Made by a program: the position numbers and the translations under genes
Shown here: piece by piece, positions 12,188-23,365 of the stretch
Position numbering within the stretch: the stretch's first letter is position 1
Layout: the number at the start of each line of letters is the position of its first letter
Assembly (NCBI RefSeq): GCF_000512585.2
Contig: NC_089241.1
Span: 6,714,001 to 6,778,000, forward strand
Length of the DNA: 64,000 nt
Source of the DNA: Kwoniella bestiolae CBS 10118
Lineage: Eukaryota; Basidiomycota; Tremellomycetes; Tremellales; Cryptococcaceae
Reading direction: 5' to 3'
Notes under the pieces: model-generated
Told to the model about the DNA's origin: nothing
Database searches by the model: none
The model's input: only the letters and a program-made list of their open reading frames with translations

Positions 12188-13311
12188 ATGAACTTTACCT
12201 CTGGCGCAGACGTATCAGAGCTCCTCTCTCTGGATCACATCCGGAACCAGCTCATCCGTCTGGAAGATACCATCATCTTTTGTAGGTCCTAGGCACTCCC
12301 CTACCGTAGTCGCTGATATCTCCTTACAGTGCTCATCGAAAGAGCTCAGTTCGCATACAACAAGAAGATCTACCAGCCTGGTGCTTTCAAAGACGAGCTC
12401 AATTACGAAGGAAGCTGGCTCGAATGGTTCATCTTTGAGATTGAGTCTTTTCACGGTGAGTTACAAGTGCTCAGATGTCTCAACTCCCGCTGATCAACCC
12501 ACAGCCAAGGCAAGGCGGTATACAAGGTGAGAAGAAGTCTCTCGCGACACAGCACGAGCTTACCCACAACACAGTCCCGACGAGCACGCATTCACACCTC
12601 TGGATAAATTACCTCAACCCATCATAAAACCACAATCTCTCCCCTCTCTCCTTCACCAGCCAGCTGCGAAACATCCATCCGTCAACGTCAACTCTCGCAT
12701 CCTCGCATTCTATCTAGACCATATCGTTCCCGGCATCACCTCTACCACCAGGCTAGCTCTAGAGGATGACGGGAACTATGGCAGTGCCGCGACCAGGGAT
12801 GTGGAAGTGCTTCAGGCGCTGAGCAGGAGAATCCATTTCGGTGAGCCGGGCTTGAACCTTTCGGACGTGGTTGCTTACTCATGACGAAACCCTTAGGCAT
12901 GTTCGTTTCCGAGAGCAAGTTCCTCGAAGCACCACACAACTTCATACCCCACATTCTCAATCCGAATCCTGAAGCCTTGGCAGGTCTCATCACGAAGCCT
13001 GCTGTGGAAGCGAAGCTGTTGATCAGACTCGCCAACAAAGCCAGGGTGTATGGCTGTGAGATGGATGCCGATGGTAAAGTGATCGAGGTGCCTGATGAAG
13101 AGATGGCCGCTAGGGGAAAGATTGATCTGGCAACTATTGTTAGCATGTACAGGGACTGGGTCATCCCATTGACCAAGGATGTCGAGGTGGGTTTTTGAAC
13201 ACGGAAATAGCTCAGTCGGACGTGCTAATGAGACATTCACAGGTCGACTACCTACTCCACCGTCTCGATGGAGTGTCACAAACTCAGATAGATGAGTGGA
13301 TGAAGCGGTAA
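12188..13311 (+). CDS. ARO7: Chorismate mutase
   Basis: Six exons: 12188-12281, 12330-12455, 12505-12526, 12575-12840, 12897-13186, 13243-13311 (288 residues). The enzyme converts chorismate to prephenate, the branch point to phenylalanine and tyrosine; in fungi it is an all-helical cytosolic AroQ dimer regulated by Trp (activation) and Tyr (inhibition). Recognised from LDHIRNQLIRLEDTIIFLLIERAQF at the N-terminus (the catalytic Arg lies in the first helix), ESFHAKARRYTSPDEHAF, and RIHFGMFVSESKF near the active site. The C-terminal MYRDWVIPLTKDVEVDYLLHR closes the fold. The third exon is only 22 bases, but phase and sequence (KARRYTSPDE across the junctions) require it. It converges on the Cupin_5 gene with 72 bases between stops. 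Confidence 0.96.
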
Positions 13312-13355
13312 ACGGAATAGAATTTATAGATAGTATAGACAATTACATATGTATT

Positions 13356-13401
13356 TATTTATCGGGATACTCCAGCTATGCATCTATTTATCGGGATACT
13401 C
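13356..13401. repeat. Direct repeat of 17 bases, 29-base period
   Basis: TATTTATCGGGATACTC occurs at 13356-13372 and again at 13385-13401. The right copy overlaps the last codons and stop of the Cupin_5 gene (minus strand); the left copy lies in its 3' flank. This looks like a small tandem duplication with no evident function. Confidence 0.8.
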
Positions 13402-14200
13402 GAGCCCATCAGGCGCTTTAATGTATTTGACATATTGCTCCCATCCCTCTTTCCCTCCCCACATCGTCTTGAGCTGTGTACGATGTCAGCGTAGGCAACA
13501 TCGTAATGACCACTCACCTTGTCCTCATCGATGAATTGATGTTGATCAGGGTTCCATCCGGGAACTACCACCTCACTTATCAAACATCCGATTCTCTCAT
13601 CCAACTTTGCTTCTTTGGCATCGGGCGCATCGAGGAGGAGTAAATCTTCGTCTGGGATCTCACTAGCCTTCCACCATCCACCGGGTACGAAGAGCTGAGT
13701 GACCTCGCCTTGTGAGGGGTTTGGACCGAGGATCACGCGGTGGATGGCAGGTGTTTCGGCAGGGGAGGAAGGAGGTTTGATGAGGGTGTACAACGCTCGA
13801 CCAGCATGGTGAAGGTGGAACGTCTACACTGATCAGCACGTTGCTGTCAAACGTCCGTACTCACCGAGTGCAGGTTCATGTGCATCCTTCCCCTATAAGA
13901 ATCTGGAGTGAGGAGGTAGTAGATCTGAGTCGCATCTGATCGTTTAGCTGTTCCAGCGATGTCGGCGTTGGTCGCAGGGGTGAGGAGCTCTGCACCTGGT
14001 CCAGAAGCTGTCTGCTCTCTCCCTTCCAGTGCTGCGGACTTGGGTACATTGACGATGGCGGGTGAAGGTGATGGAGGTAGAGCCGAGTCCAGGCCAACGG
14101 TCTGAGCGAAGAAGCCGCCTTCGAAGTGTTTGATGAGGGAATGAGCTTTGATGAGCTCGGGGTTGGTGATGGGGTATGGGTAGGGGCTACTGATTGACAT
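13384..14200 (-). CDS. Cupin_5 (DUF985) domain protein
   Basis: Three exons: 14200-13865, 13823-13518, 13473-13384 (243 residues). The protein has the single-domain Cupin_5/DUF985 pattern of yeast YML079W: ELIKAHSLIKHFEGGFFAQT at the N-terminus, IYYLLTPDSYRGRMHMNLHS, TFHLHHAGRALYTLI, then GEVTQLFVPGGWWKASEI and SEVVVPGWNPDQHQFIDE. These beta-strand blocks, with the His pair and the PGGWWKA and VPGW signatures, form an RmlC-like jelly roll. An insertion of about 50 residues, rich in Ala/Pro/Thr, separates the first strand from the Tyr-Tyr-Leu-Leu strand. No enzymatic activity is firmly assigned to the family, so function is unknown. Confidence 0.88.
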
Positions 14201-14490
14201 GGTTGCGGAGACTGTCTTGATGTATCAAGAGATGGGTGAATGGACAGATGAACAAGATGGAGTGACAATCGAAAGTGGAGTTTTGACTTTATAATCAACA
14301 AACCCAAACCGGTTGTCACTCTCGGTCAGTCCGGCGTCATCGGCGTCAACTTCAACGTCAACGTCATTGCTTTTCATGACCGACGGTGTATCCGATGAAA
14401 CACATCACTAAACTACTACTGAAACATATACATGAAGAACATTTACAACGAAAAGCTAGCTATATGTACTAAAAACAACCCAAATCCAAC

Positions 14491-17374
14491 CTACCTCCTG
14501 TCCGCAGGTGCGCCCATGATGCTCGCTACCATACTCTTGTCCCATTTACCAGGATCATTCTGAACTTTTGATTTTTTTCCACCACTACTACTAGCCTTTT
14601 CATTCTCCTTGTCCTTCTCTTTCTTATGCATAAGTGACATGGACCTGCCAATCACTCCGAGCTTTGAACGAGAGGGCGCCGAGGCAGCCACCGGAGAAGG
14701 GACCGTCGGACTATTATGAAGAGACGTCGCACTCGCACTGACTGAACGGTTGGACGACGTCGAAGGGGTGTCAAAGCGAAGAGGAGGCGGTGGGGGTAGC
14801 CTTTCTGTAGGGAAATAACCACCACTAAATGCGCTTGGTCCGGCACTACTAGGTCCGTTTTTCCTGATGGGCGAGTAAGCTAAATCATTCCTCGTAGCAT
14901 CTAAAGTCTTGGATCGTTGACCAGAAGGTGGTAATCGCTGTGGTGCAGGGGTCGGGCTTAGATCAAGATTGGCAATCTCGCCGAGCATAGGAGCGCTGAA
15001 ATCCAGGATCTGGGCGGGCTCTGCGCCAGGGGGTAACGGTAAATCTAGACTAGCTGCACCGCTGGAGGTTCTTTGCCTTTGCGGAACCGGACGGTTCTCC
15101 TGCCAAGGAGCAGGATTATCATTGTCCATTGCGGATACTATATCCCACCAGCCTCCGCTTGAACCACCAGCGCTCGACCGCTTGTCATCCATCTCAATCG
15201 GACTAAGCATTTGCAAAGGGGGCAGCTGTTTGACCGAAGTGAGGACGGCTGGACGTTGTTGGATCTGGGCTTGCGAAGGAGGTTCATCGGAATCGGAATC
15301 GCTGCTACTTTCAGTCTCTTCGTCATATGTGCTCTGGCGATTGGGCATACTGAGAGATCGGGAGTGCTGTTGACGCGAGCCAACATTCTGAGGTGTAGAA
15401 GGGCTGCCAACCTCCGAGCCTGGAGTGACAGCGGTCGACTTGGCTCGACGGTGGATGGAGGGCTGTTTGGCGAACGATATGGAGTGAGAGGATGGAGGGG
15501 ATGTTTGCGCTGGTCTGGCGATTTGCTCCTTCATGGTGGTGAAAACACCCTGGTAGGAGCCATCCGGGAACTAAAGCGGGGTCAGTGACATAGCACGAAG
15601 ATCGGGAAAAAACGACCCACTCTCTTCTGAACACTGTCTATCAAATCCATGAGCCATTCCACCGTTTCCTCTTGTGAACCTCCAGCACTCTGAACGTTCT
15701 CCTTCTCAAACTCGATGAGCTCCTCCAGAACAACCGCTGCCGCAGCATCATCTAAACGTGGGTTGACGTACAAAGATGCGGTGGTGGTCTGTACGGTCGG
15801 TTCGCGGAATGGCACGTCATCTGGATCAGGAGGTGCGGGTAGGATGTCGAGATATGGCTCGGTGATAGCAGGTGGAAGAGGTGAGCGGGGCAGAGCAAAG
15901 GTTCGTCGGAGTAGTAGGAACACTGGTATGAGTGTTGGCGCTGAACTGGAAGGATTGTTTTTCGATGCCATGCACAAGGAAGATTCGATTTCTCCAACCT
16001 CCTTTCCAAGCTGTTCTCGCCCCGACTTGGCCCATTTGCTCTTCAGTATATGCTCTCTCTTCTCCCTGGTGATGAATTCTGAGATCAACTCCATGGTGTA
16101 ATTCGCGAGAATGTCGATATCTGGTTGATTGGTTTTATTTGCGACGAACGCGGGGGAATGGAGCGGTGGTGGAAGGGAAGATACAGGAGTTTGTGGGCTT
16201 CCGCCTAGGTATGCAGAGTTGGCCGTGGGACTGGCAGTGCCCTTTTTCGACAGGAAGTGGGATCTCTCAGCCGTAGGAGAGGAGATCGACGGGATGTGAG
16301 CATTGACGAGCCCAGCTGCTGCTAGTGGTCCTCCCGCTTCAATCTCTTTCACGAGTGATTGTATCAACTTGATGCATGAGGATTTGGATGGGGCAGGGAG
16401 TTGAATGGGGTATACTGGTTTGGCTGGCAACTGGGTTCGAGCTTTGGCAGAGCGGAATGCTGGGCGCAGAGCGGGTCGTCGGGGAAGGGTCTATACGTTG
16501 TCGATTAGCTTGTCTACAGGAGGTGATCCACTCACCAAAGCTTCCACATACTCCAACTCCTTACCAACGCCCCATCGTCCCTCGCCCGCGACTCTTCTCC
16601 TGATATGCTGCATCAACGTTCTTTCCGCGTCCGCCAGAGCCAGAAGCAAAAGCTGGTTGGCGAGTTCTTGCAGAGTGAAGTAAGACAATGACATTCTCAG
16701 CGAGAGCACCAGTGTCAGACCGATCTGCTGGTTCTCGTCGAGAGTAACGTCGCGTTCCGTGGTTGGCGTAGGGTATGCGTCTCGAGACGAAGATGACATT
16801 GTCGAGGTGTGTTGTTTCGGGCTCATCCCGTTGGTGGTTTCCCCTCGAAGGCCAGCTTCGATCTCCCCTAAACGCTTCCCAATTTCCTCAAACCCGTCTC
16901 GTCCTAAAGTGCCCTTCCCACCTTTACCGGGTTTCTTATCCCTAAGCTTCATCTCTCGTGCTAATACGTACTCTAGGATGACTTCACGGGAATGTTCAAT
17001 AGACGGGGGTGGTTGCGACAGGAGATGATGTAAGATGGTGGAAGGAGAGGCGGATCTAGCTAGTGGGAATGGACCCATGGGCGGGGTGAGATCGGTGGGT
17101 TGAGGGACATTGGTGACATATCGAGCTCGGTCGAATGCGGTGGTCAAGTGGGGAGGGGTCTGCGGAGTTGCTCAGCTAGATACGCTTCTCCGTAGTGGGG
17201 TGTTCTCACCTTATCCTCTAATTCCGCCAGTCCTACCGACACGTCAAACAGAGTATCTCCTTTGGACCGTCGGTGCAAGATCCACTCTTCCAGCGCATCA
17301 GTCGCCGAGTCTGTCCCAGTCTGCGCGGAGGAGAGGTGTGAAAGGAGGTGAGGGGGGAAGGATGAAGGGCCCAT
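14491..17374 (-). CDS. Uncharacterised 912-residue protein with internal duplication
   Basis: Four exons: 17374-17210, 17159-16536, 16490-15621, 15570-14491; all phases agree. I do not recognise a family. Two related helical blocks are visible: residues about 114-160, with GFEEIGKRLGEIEAGL, and about 394-435, with GREQLGKEVGEIESSL. Both follow a charged helix (EYVLAREMKLRDKK; SEFITREKREHILK) and both precede a hydrophobic helix (LTLVLSLRMSLSYF; LIPVFLLLRRTFALP). The second half (from about residue 550) is Ser/Pro-rich and looks disordered, with repeated SPTxxP and RSKT/RSMSL motifs that suit phosphorylation, and a Lys-rich tail (KKEKDKENEKASSSGGKKSK). No signal peptide or clear membrane span. 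It is conserved in look (splicing, codon use) but its role is unknown. Confidence 0.8.
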
Positions 17375-17941
17375 CGTGTCGATTTCGTTAAATTAGGTCG
17401 TGAAGTGGGCGTTGCAAGTATGGTAGGATAGTGGGTCTATATATACTTTATAGTATGAGACGACATCGGATCATCCAGGTGAGAAAGTGTAAGAGTACGT
17501 GGTATGATGTATGTGGTATGATAGTAATATATGATCGTGGGAACAATGGGGAGACACAAGCTCTTTTATGGAAATAAAACGTTTTGAGCGGATCAAACAG
17601 TGAAAGCTGTGCTATCGAAGACAAGTTGTAGAAGCAACAACCTGTGTGTAAGGTGTGTATCAGGTGAGTTGAGCTGGGTTTAGCTGGGTGATGGGGTCGA
17701 GGTGATCTATAGTAATGTTACTCGTGATATTGACACAAGTGATCGTCGTCGTAGTCGTAGTCAAAGTCGGAAGTTGAGTGTGAAAACATGGTTGCAGTGA
17801 TATATCGACTCCCCCCTTCATCCCTTCACTTCCTCCTCCCGACTAGCTTACGTAACACACCACCACCTGTGTGATAATATGCTACTTGACCTACTCGTTC
17901 ATTTCTCTTCTTCCTTTTCTTCTTCTCTCCATCTCTCACGT
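17375..17941. other. Divergent intergenic region
   Basis: Lies between the start of the 912-residue gene (minus) and the interrupted locus at 17.9 kb (plus). It holds no supported gene. A run of GATCGTCGTCGTAGTCGTAGTCAAAG-like CGT repeats lies near 17740, and a C/T-rich stretch lies just before 17942. Confidence 0.45.
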
Positions 17942-18976
17942 ATGGATCAGAGCCCAAACGAAACCAAGGACTTCATCTCAACAAGTAACCCTGCATTGGC
18001 TGAATTCGCTCGAGGAAAACCCAAGCTATGCGAGTGAAAGAAGAAAAGAAAAGAAAGATGCCTCTTCGTCCACAGCCACAAAGGTCCTCACGCAATCGAA
18101 ACCTTGCTTCCTCTTCCTCAGGCAACAGAGCTCCTATATTCTTGGCCAACAGCAACGAGCACGATCAACCTCCTCGCCCTAAAAGGACCAAGGCGGATTA
18201 TAAGCTTTCCTTCCTATTGCGAACCCATGGACTCGAAGAGCCAAGTCTATTGCCGCTTCGACCGCCTCATCCGATCCGACGTCAAGTCAAGGCGATAAGG
18301 TAGATGAGAAGTCTGGGATGGGGGAAGGAAGGGATGAGGTGCAAGTCAGAGGTGATGAGAATAATGCTACGTTAGGAGGGAAGGGCAAGGGTCGATCTGT
18401 TGCGCCGTTTAGTGGAGAGGAAAGAGGGTCTTCTTCAGCTCAGTCCCCTCGATCTAACCACATCTCTCCTCCCTCGTCCCCCCAAGTACCTAAGCTCAAT
18501 GATTTTGAATTGAAATAAAAGGCTTACTGGGAGGCAATGTTCAGAGGGGAAGACCCCAGCTTGGATTTCATGGATGAGTACATCGCAAGACAATTCGGAA
18601 AGGCTGGTCCTTCCGGTGTCAAATCTGACCTTACTCAGGGTACGACACCAATTGGATTGGCAGGGAAGGAGGAAGGTGATGGTGATGGAGGCATTGGGCA
18701 GGAGATGGGGGAAGGAGGGGGATTTGAGCAGGTTCAAGCGGAGAAAACTGATGAGGAAGAGGAAGAGGAAGGGTCTAAGGCTGAAGGTGGGGAAAGTGGC
18801 GGATCCAAGGACGGGACGAGTCCTACTCAGGTGTCAGCTGGGAATGAGGCAGAAGTAGCAGAAGAGGAGTACTCGATTGAGGTGGTGGTCACGCTGGTAA
18901 GTTTCGTTCCAGCCCCAAAGCGGACCGAGTAGCTGACAATAACATATTTCGGCAACGGCAGAGAATACACCGTTGA
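17942..18976 (+). pseudogene. Interrupted or mis-spliced uncharacterised gene
   Basis: Coding-like sequence is spread over more than one frame. ATG 17942 opens a 31-residue frame ending at a TGA; charged coding-like sequence continues in the other two frames to about 18300. From about 18204 one frame (ANPWTRRAKS...) runs to 18976 with a single in-frame TAA at 18516-18518. After the stop the protein text is strong (AYWEAMFRGEDPSLDFMDEY, then an acidic Glu-rich region) and it ends through a normal intron (18901-18964, GTAAGT...CAG) in a four-residue last exon. The TAA could be removed by a 36-base GTACCT...AAG intron (18486-18521), which keeps frame. I cannot join the 5' part with good splice sites. 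It is either a decaying gene or one with unusual introns; the family is not recognised. Confidence 0.4.
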
Positions 18977-19239
18977 GCGGTGCGAGTGGTGCAGAAACTT
19001 ATGAATGAAAGTGTGGTTCAGATGGATTCGCTGTGGAGTTACACATGGAAGAAATTTCAATACATCTTCAATACACGAACCTGACTTGTAGAATATTATA
19101 ACAGAAGTAGAATAGTGTCGATCGATATATATACAGAACCCACAAAAAGAATGAAAGAATGTGTGTCCCTGTACAAGTACATACCCGTCCTTATCTCTGC
19201 ACCATTTCCAATCACATCAAAGCCCCGCCTCTTCTTTCT

Positions 19240-21590
19240 CAAGGACTGTTATCGCACACACACGGACGATAGCTTGTGCATGAATTTCCATTAGAGATCC
19301 ACTTGTACTTGCTCCCGCAGGCCGCCAAATCACACAGGCGATCCGGCGAACAAGGCCCCCACATGGGTGCATCCTTGTCCGTTCGGGGAGGACAAGTTGC
19401 TGATCTGAATGTTTCGTTTGGGGTTACCGGATCATATCTTGATCGACCCATACAGGCTTGCGGTGTGATTAGGGTTGACGACACGGTGTTGGGGGTTCTG
19501 CAAATGAAGCGCGGGTGGAAAGTCGATCTACATGTCACCGTGATAACCAGAGGCTTCAGCTCCGAGGATGTACCCGCTTGCGTCGACGATACGCTCCTCG
19601 ACTATGTTCATGACAGTCGGAGTAGTGGCGGTACCCCTAACCAGAGTAGGGCCATAGGATCGGTAGTGACTTCTTCTACGAAGCGATGGGTAAGAAGAGT
19701 CGCGATGTGGATACTGTCGATGATGGGGTTAGGCTGATTCGAGATTGTTCGAAAGTGCTCGGGGGGGAAGAGGAAGCATATGACGTGGAGGTTCTTCTTT
19801 TGAGAGATCTCTTGAGGCTGATTCCATGATCTAGCGTTCCGAGCTAGTCGATGGATCGAGACTGCTGCGACCAGTGAGTTGTCAAGGTCCGCATTGAGCT
19901 GGTCGATCACCGAAGAACCATCCCGGAAGACTGACACCTGATTCAGCTCGATCTTTTGAGCCGCAAGAGGGAGAAGACCATGTAGAAAGGTCTTCTGTCG
20001 CTTGATCGAGTTATTGTGGGTGCTGTGTTGGTGCAGATCACCCTCGGAAGCTCCACAGATATAGTAGCATTGGCCCAGACCTTGCTGATTCATATGGCTT
20101 AATATTCCATCAAGGATTTGAGGGATCGGGAAAGTCGCTCCAGGATTCGTAACTCTTGGCATGTAGTTATGGCAATCTGCATGAAAATTTGATTTTTTGG
20201 AGTACACAAATCGCTCTTCTGTGTGTGATCGGGGCGTGGCTAGGTTGTTGGGATCAAATTGATTCCAATCTGTCTCTTGTTGGACAGTGACCCCTGCGAA
20301 ATCGTGCAACTCGTCCACTCCAAGATCCCTCCCGTCCATCTCGTCTCCTGTGATCGTCTCACATAAAGGCCGAGCCGGCTTGATCCCTTGAAACCAGACG
20401 CCATTGCCAAGCGCTTGAGCAACAGTGTCTATTTCATTGGGCAGGCGAGTGATAGTGTCAAGGTTGACCGCGCTGATAACATCACCGTTGGCGAAGTGGA
20501 TAGGGTTATTGATAAAGGTGAGTGACCGAAAAGCCATCCTCTGCGTCGACATCAATCTCCAGTCCTTGTTCTTCTCAGCGATGATATGGATAGTCCCTAC
20601 ATTGCTGGGATCAGGAGCGATGGGCGGAGGAGGGGTTTCGACCATGGACAGGACTTGATGCCAAGATCTTTTGGTAGTTGCCATTGGCCTTCGTCGCTCT
20701 GACCCATAATATCCAAGTGGGGACGGGCTGGAAGGGATGAGGAGGTGCAGGTGCTTGAACGATCTGGCGAAGGCCATTTCTTCTCCTAGCGTCTGCTCTC
20801 TCGTCGATCTTGCTCTCCACTCTGAGCCTGAAGCCACCGGAGACTCTGCCGTTGTTGACCGAGTCAAGCTCCGGAATATTGTCGATTCTGTCCACACTAG
20901 CGGGAATAGCCAAGGCGTATACGATGTTGTTGATAGGCTGACCAAGCAACGATTGAACATCGGCGTTGTCATCGGCGATGACAGCTTGATCCAACATGTT
21001 CGCGGGTGCGAGGACCCAGGGGTTGATACCCCGAAATGACTCGTGGATGGCCAAGGTCCGCTGAGTAGTGGTGAGGTGGAGAGTGGGAGTGACCGGCTGG
21101 TCAAGGAGATGTGATTTGGTTTGACCATTTGAGGAAAGCTGATTGAGGTGATTGTAAGATTGGATTTCAAGGCGAAGAGCTGATTACCACCTGCAGCCAT
21201 GCCGATGGCGGCAGCTAGAGCTGTATGAGCTGAGACGATACCGAGTGAACCTCACACTGCTGCTAGAGAGCGTTCCTCTGAGCGGCGGTGCAATGCTGGT
21301 AGATTGGGCTGATTGGGTTGAGGATTGGGAATCAACGCAAAGTGCCAGTGAAGCGGAAGCGCAACATTGTTGACCTTGGCATCATTGAGGTCGTTTCAGG
21401 TGACTTGGTGGTAAATATCTGAAAGGAGAACCGAATCGAGACTGATGGTAGCAGTATCGAAGGCGCCAGAATCAATATGTTGATTGTAGAGTAAGGTTCT
21501 GAGGAGTATCTGGCTGATGGGTCCGTTGTACAGGAAGATGTGAAGACTGCCAGGGATAGCAAGGTGGTCGATCTGATGGAGGGGCTGGGG
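19240..21590 (-). pseudogene. Relic of an unknown gene with several frame breaks
   Basis: Protein-like sequence on the minus strand shifts frame repeatedly. From about 21590 one frame reads HIFLYNGPISQILLRTLLYN but meets TGA at 21398-21396. After about 21190 a second frame carries GINPWVLAPANMLDQAVIAD and NNIVYALAIPASVDRIDNIP. Near 20650 it returns to the first frame (HFANGDVISAVNLDTITRL, NFHADCHNYMPRVTNPG). Near 19640 it shifts again (TPTVMNIVEERIVDASGYIL) and then meets TAG and TGA codons. I checked GT...AG pairs around the 20650 and 19640 shifts and found none of the right length class, so simple introns do not explain them. A 530-codon open frame (21200-19608) spans the region, but part of it is a Ser/Thr/Pro-rich shadow. 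The family is not recognised. Best read as a decayed gene. Confidence 0.55.
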
Positions 21591-21599
21591 AAGTTGTGC

Positions 21600-22477
21600 T
21601 TAGAGCGGGAGTAACGTCTTATTTACTTGATCAGAGCTGGTGAAATCGACTAGAAATGTAATGAAGATAGATTAGCAGCATGCGGCTGGTAATCCAAATT
21701 TCTACCCTATTCCAATATCATGATATCAACTTGACATCGGTCGTTTTCAGACTGACCCACACTCTCTCGTCCTTTCCCTCCCTCCCTTCTCCCCTTCTCC
21801 CCTTCTCCCCTTCTCCCCTTCTCCCCTCTCTCCCTCTCTCCCTACCCCTTGCCCACCCACTCTCTCCTTCTTCCTCGCGCACTCTCTCTTCTCCCTCCTT
21901 CCCTCTCTCCTCTCCCTCCTTCCCTCTCTCCCCTTCGTTCTTGTTCATCCGCCCATCCCCTCTCTCACTCCACACTAACGGAACCACGTCATCTAGTCCG
22001 CGCAGCCATCTCGTCGGTCGTCGTCGCTACCTTTCATCCGTCCAACCTTATCCACCTATGCATCATGTATTGATCTTGTGTGTCCATCGGTACTTGCGAG
22101 GTACATGATACGGTCGTGAAAATCCTCATGAGTCCTGGTTATCCGGTGGTTGGGAAATCGGGAAAAAGGTAGATCCCCCATGACACTCGGGGATGGGTGA
22201 TGGTGAGGGTGGACAGGGAAGGTGATGGTGGGTCACGGGAGATGTGATGGGTAAGAGAAGATAAAAGAGCGGAGGACTATTAGTGTTAGTAGTAGTACCA
22301 GTATCAGTTCAGCGTAGTAGTACCAGTCCTAGTACAGCATACGCCCAGCTTGTTAGTGGTGCACCGACGTACTCAGTTCGGTGAGTAGTTTCAGGTATGG
22401 TAGTAATTCTGCCATTAGGTATTGAGATGATCGAGGGTACGAGCCCTTGGTATCTGCGCAACACGAGATATTGTATA
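21600..22477. other. Intergenic region with simple repeats
   Basis: Apart from the pyrimidine tract, the part from 22285 to 22330 has an imperfect duplication of GTAGTAGTACCAGT. No gene supported. It separates the gene relic from the end of the His/Asp-rich protein gene. Confidence 0.5.
21768..21966. repeat. Pyrimidine tract with (TTCTCCCC)5 and degenerate CT repeats
   Basis: Almost pure C/T on the plus strand. Five perfect tandem copies of TTCTCCCC lie at 21787-21826, followed by degenerate TCTCCCTC-type repeats with CTCTCTTCTCCCTCCTTCCC-like blocks to about 21950. Open frames across it are low-complexity Ser/Pro/Leu artefacts. Confidence 0.85.
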
Positions 22478-23365
22478 TCATTTCGGTTGACTCCAATTCC
22501 GCCGTCCTGATACAATCGCAGCCTGCTCTATTGTCCATACCACCGCTTTTATCCAATTGAACAGCTCGCGTACTGTTTCGTCCTAGTACATATGGTTAGT
22601 TTCGTGCTGCATAGAAAAGGGATAGAGCCCACCAATCTCTCCGGATCTTCTGCCAGTGGTCTCTTCGGCGGATCATCATCCTCTTCGTCGTACCCATGAT
22701 CGCATGTGTGTCCGTGGTCGTGGTGATGGTGGTCATGGTCGTGGTGATGATCATGGTCGTGGTCATGATCATGATCATATTCGTCGATATACGAATGACA
22801 GTCGCAATCGCAATCCTCCTCGCACTCGTACTCGCATTCGGAGTGCTCAGAGGGGGGGTATGAGTGGCTCCTGCGATCATGTTAGCGGCGTCCACGAAGA
22901 TCCAACTCACCTTCCGCAGGTGCACTCCTCCTCCACCACAGCTACTGCTTTCCCCTTTGGCCGCTCCTGTTCTTCCTTCTGACCTTTCAGCTCCTGCTGC
23001 ATCCTCAGCAGCTTTGCCTTCTCCCTGTCCAATGTGAGCTTCGCCTCGAATAACGCGGCAAGACTGGCAGGAAGGTCGATTGGTAAATTAGGGTTGTAGG
23101 ATTGTGGAGGGATATTCGAGGGGTTCGCAAGGAAATTCGCCTCGCCGATACCAGCAGCTGCACCAGTGAGCGCTGTGAGCTGAGACTGTGTGAGTTTGGG
23201 TATGTTGTCGAGACGACCGAGAGCATTAGCGGACCAGTTGGATAGAGCGGTGGAAAAGGTGGAATCAGATGAATCGGGGTTAGGATATGGCAATGCTGGT
23301 AAACTCGATGGGAGGCGAGGTTTGGGCGGTGGTCGTTTGTTGGTGCGGGGTTTGGATCTGCCCAT
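22478..23365 (-). CDS. His/Asp/Cys-rich small protein, unknown function
   Basis: Three exons: 23365-22911, 22870-22633, 22582-22478 (265 residues). The N-terminus is basic and proline-rich (MGRSKPRTNKRPPPKPRLPS). The middle is a conserved-looking segment (LTQSQLTALTGAAAGIGEAN) leading to a coiled coil (FEAKLTLDREKAKLLRMQQE). Then comes a metal-binding-like region: CTCGR, five Cys in ECEYECEEDCDCDCHS, and about 30 residues of alternating His and Asp (DHDHDHDHDHHHDHDHHHHD) ending GHTCDHGYDEED. The C-terminus (LDETVRELFNWIKAVVWTIE) is an amphipathic helix. No family recognised. The His/Asp/Cys composition suggests Zn, Ni or Cu binding or storage, which is inference. No signal peptide or membrane span is visible. 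Confidence 0.75.

Noticed and set aside
19608..21200. 530-codon open frame taken as one intact gene
   Set aside because: Its first 170 codons are Ser/Thr/Pro-rich shadow; the convincing protein text in that interval is in another frame.
21680..22108. 142-codon frame through the pyrimidine tract
   Set aside because: Ser/Pro/Leu-only translation of simple repeats; no start context or homologous text.
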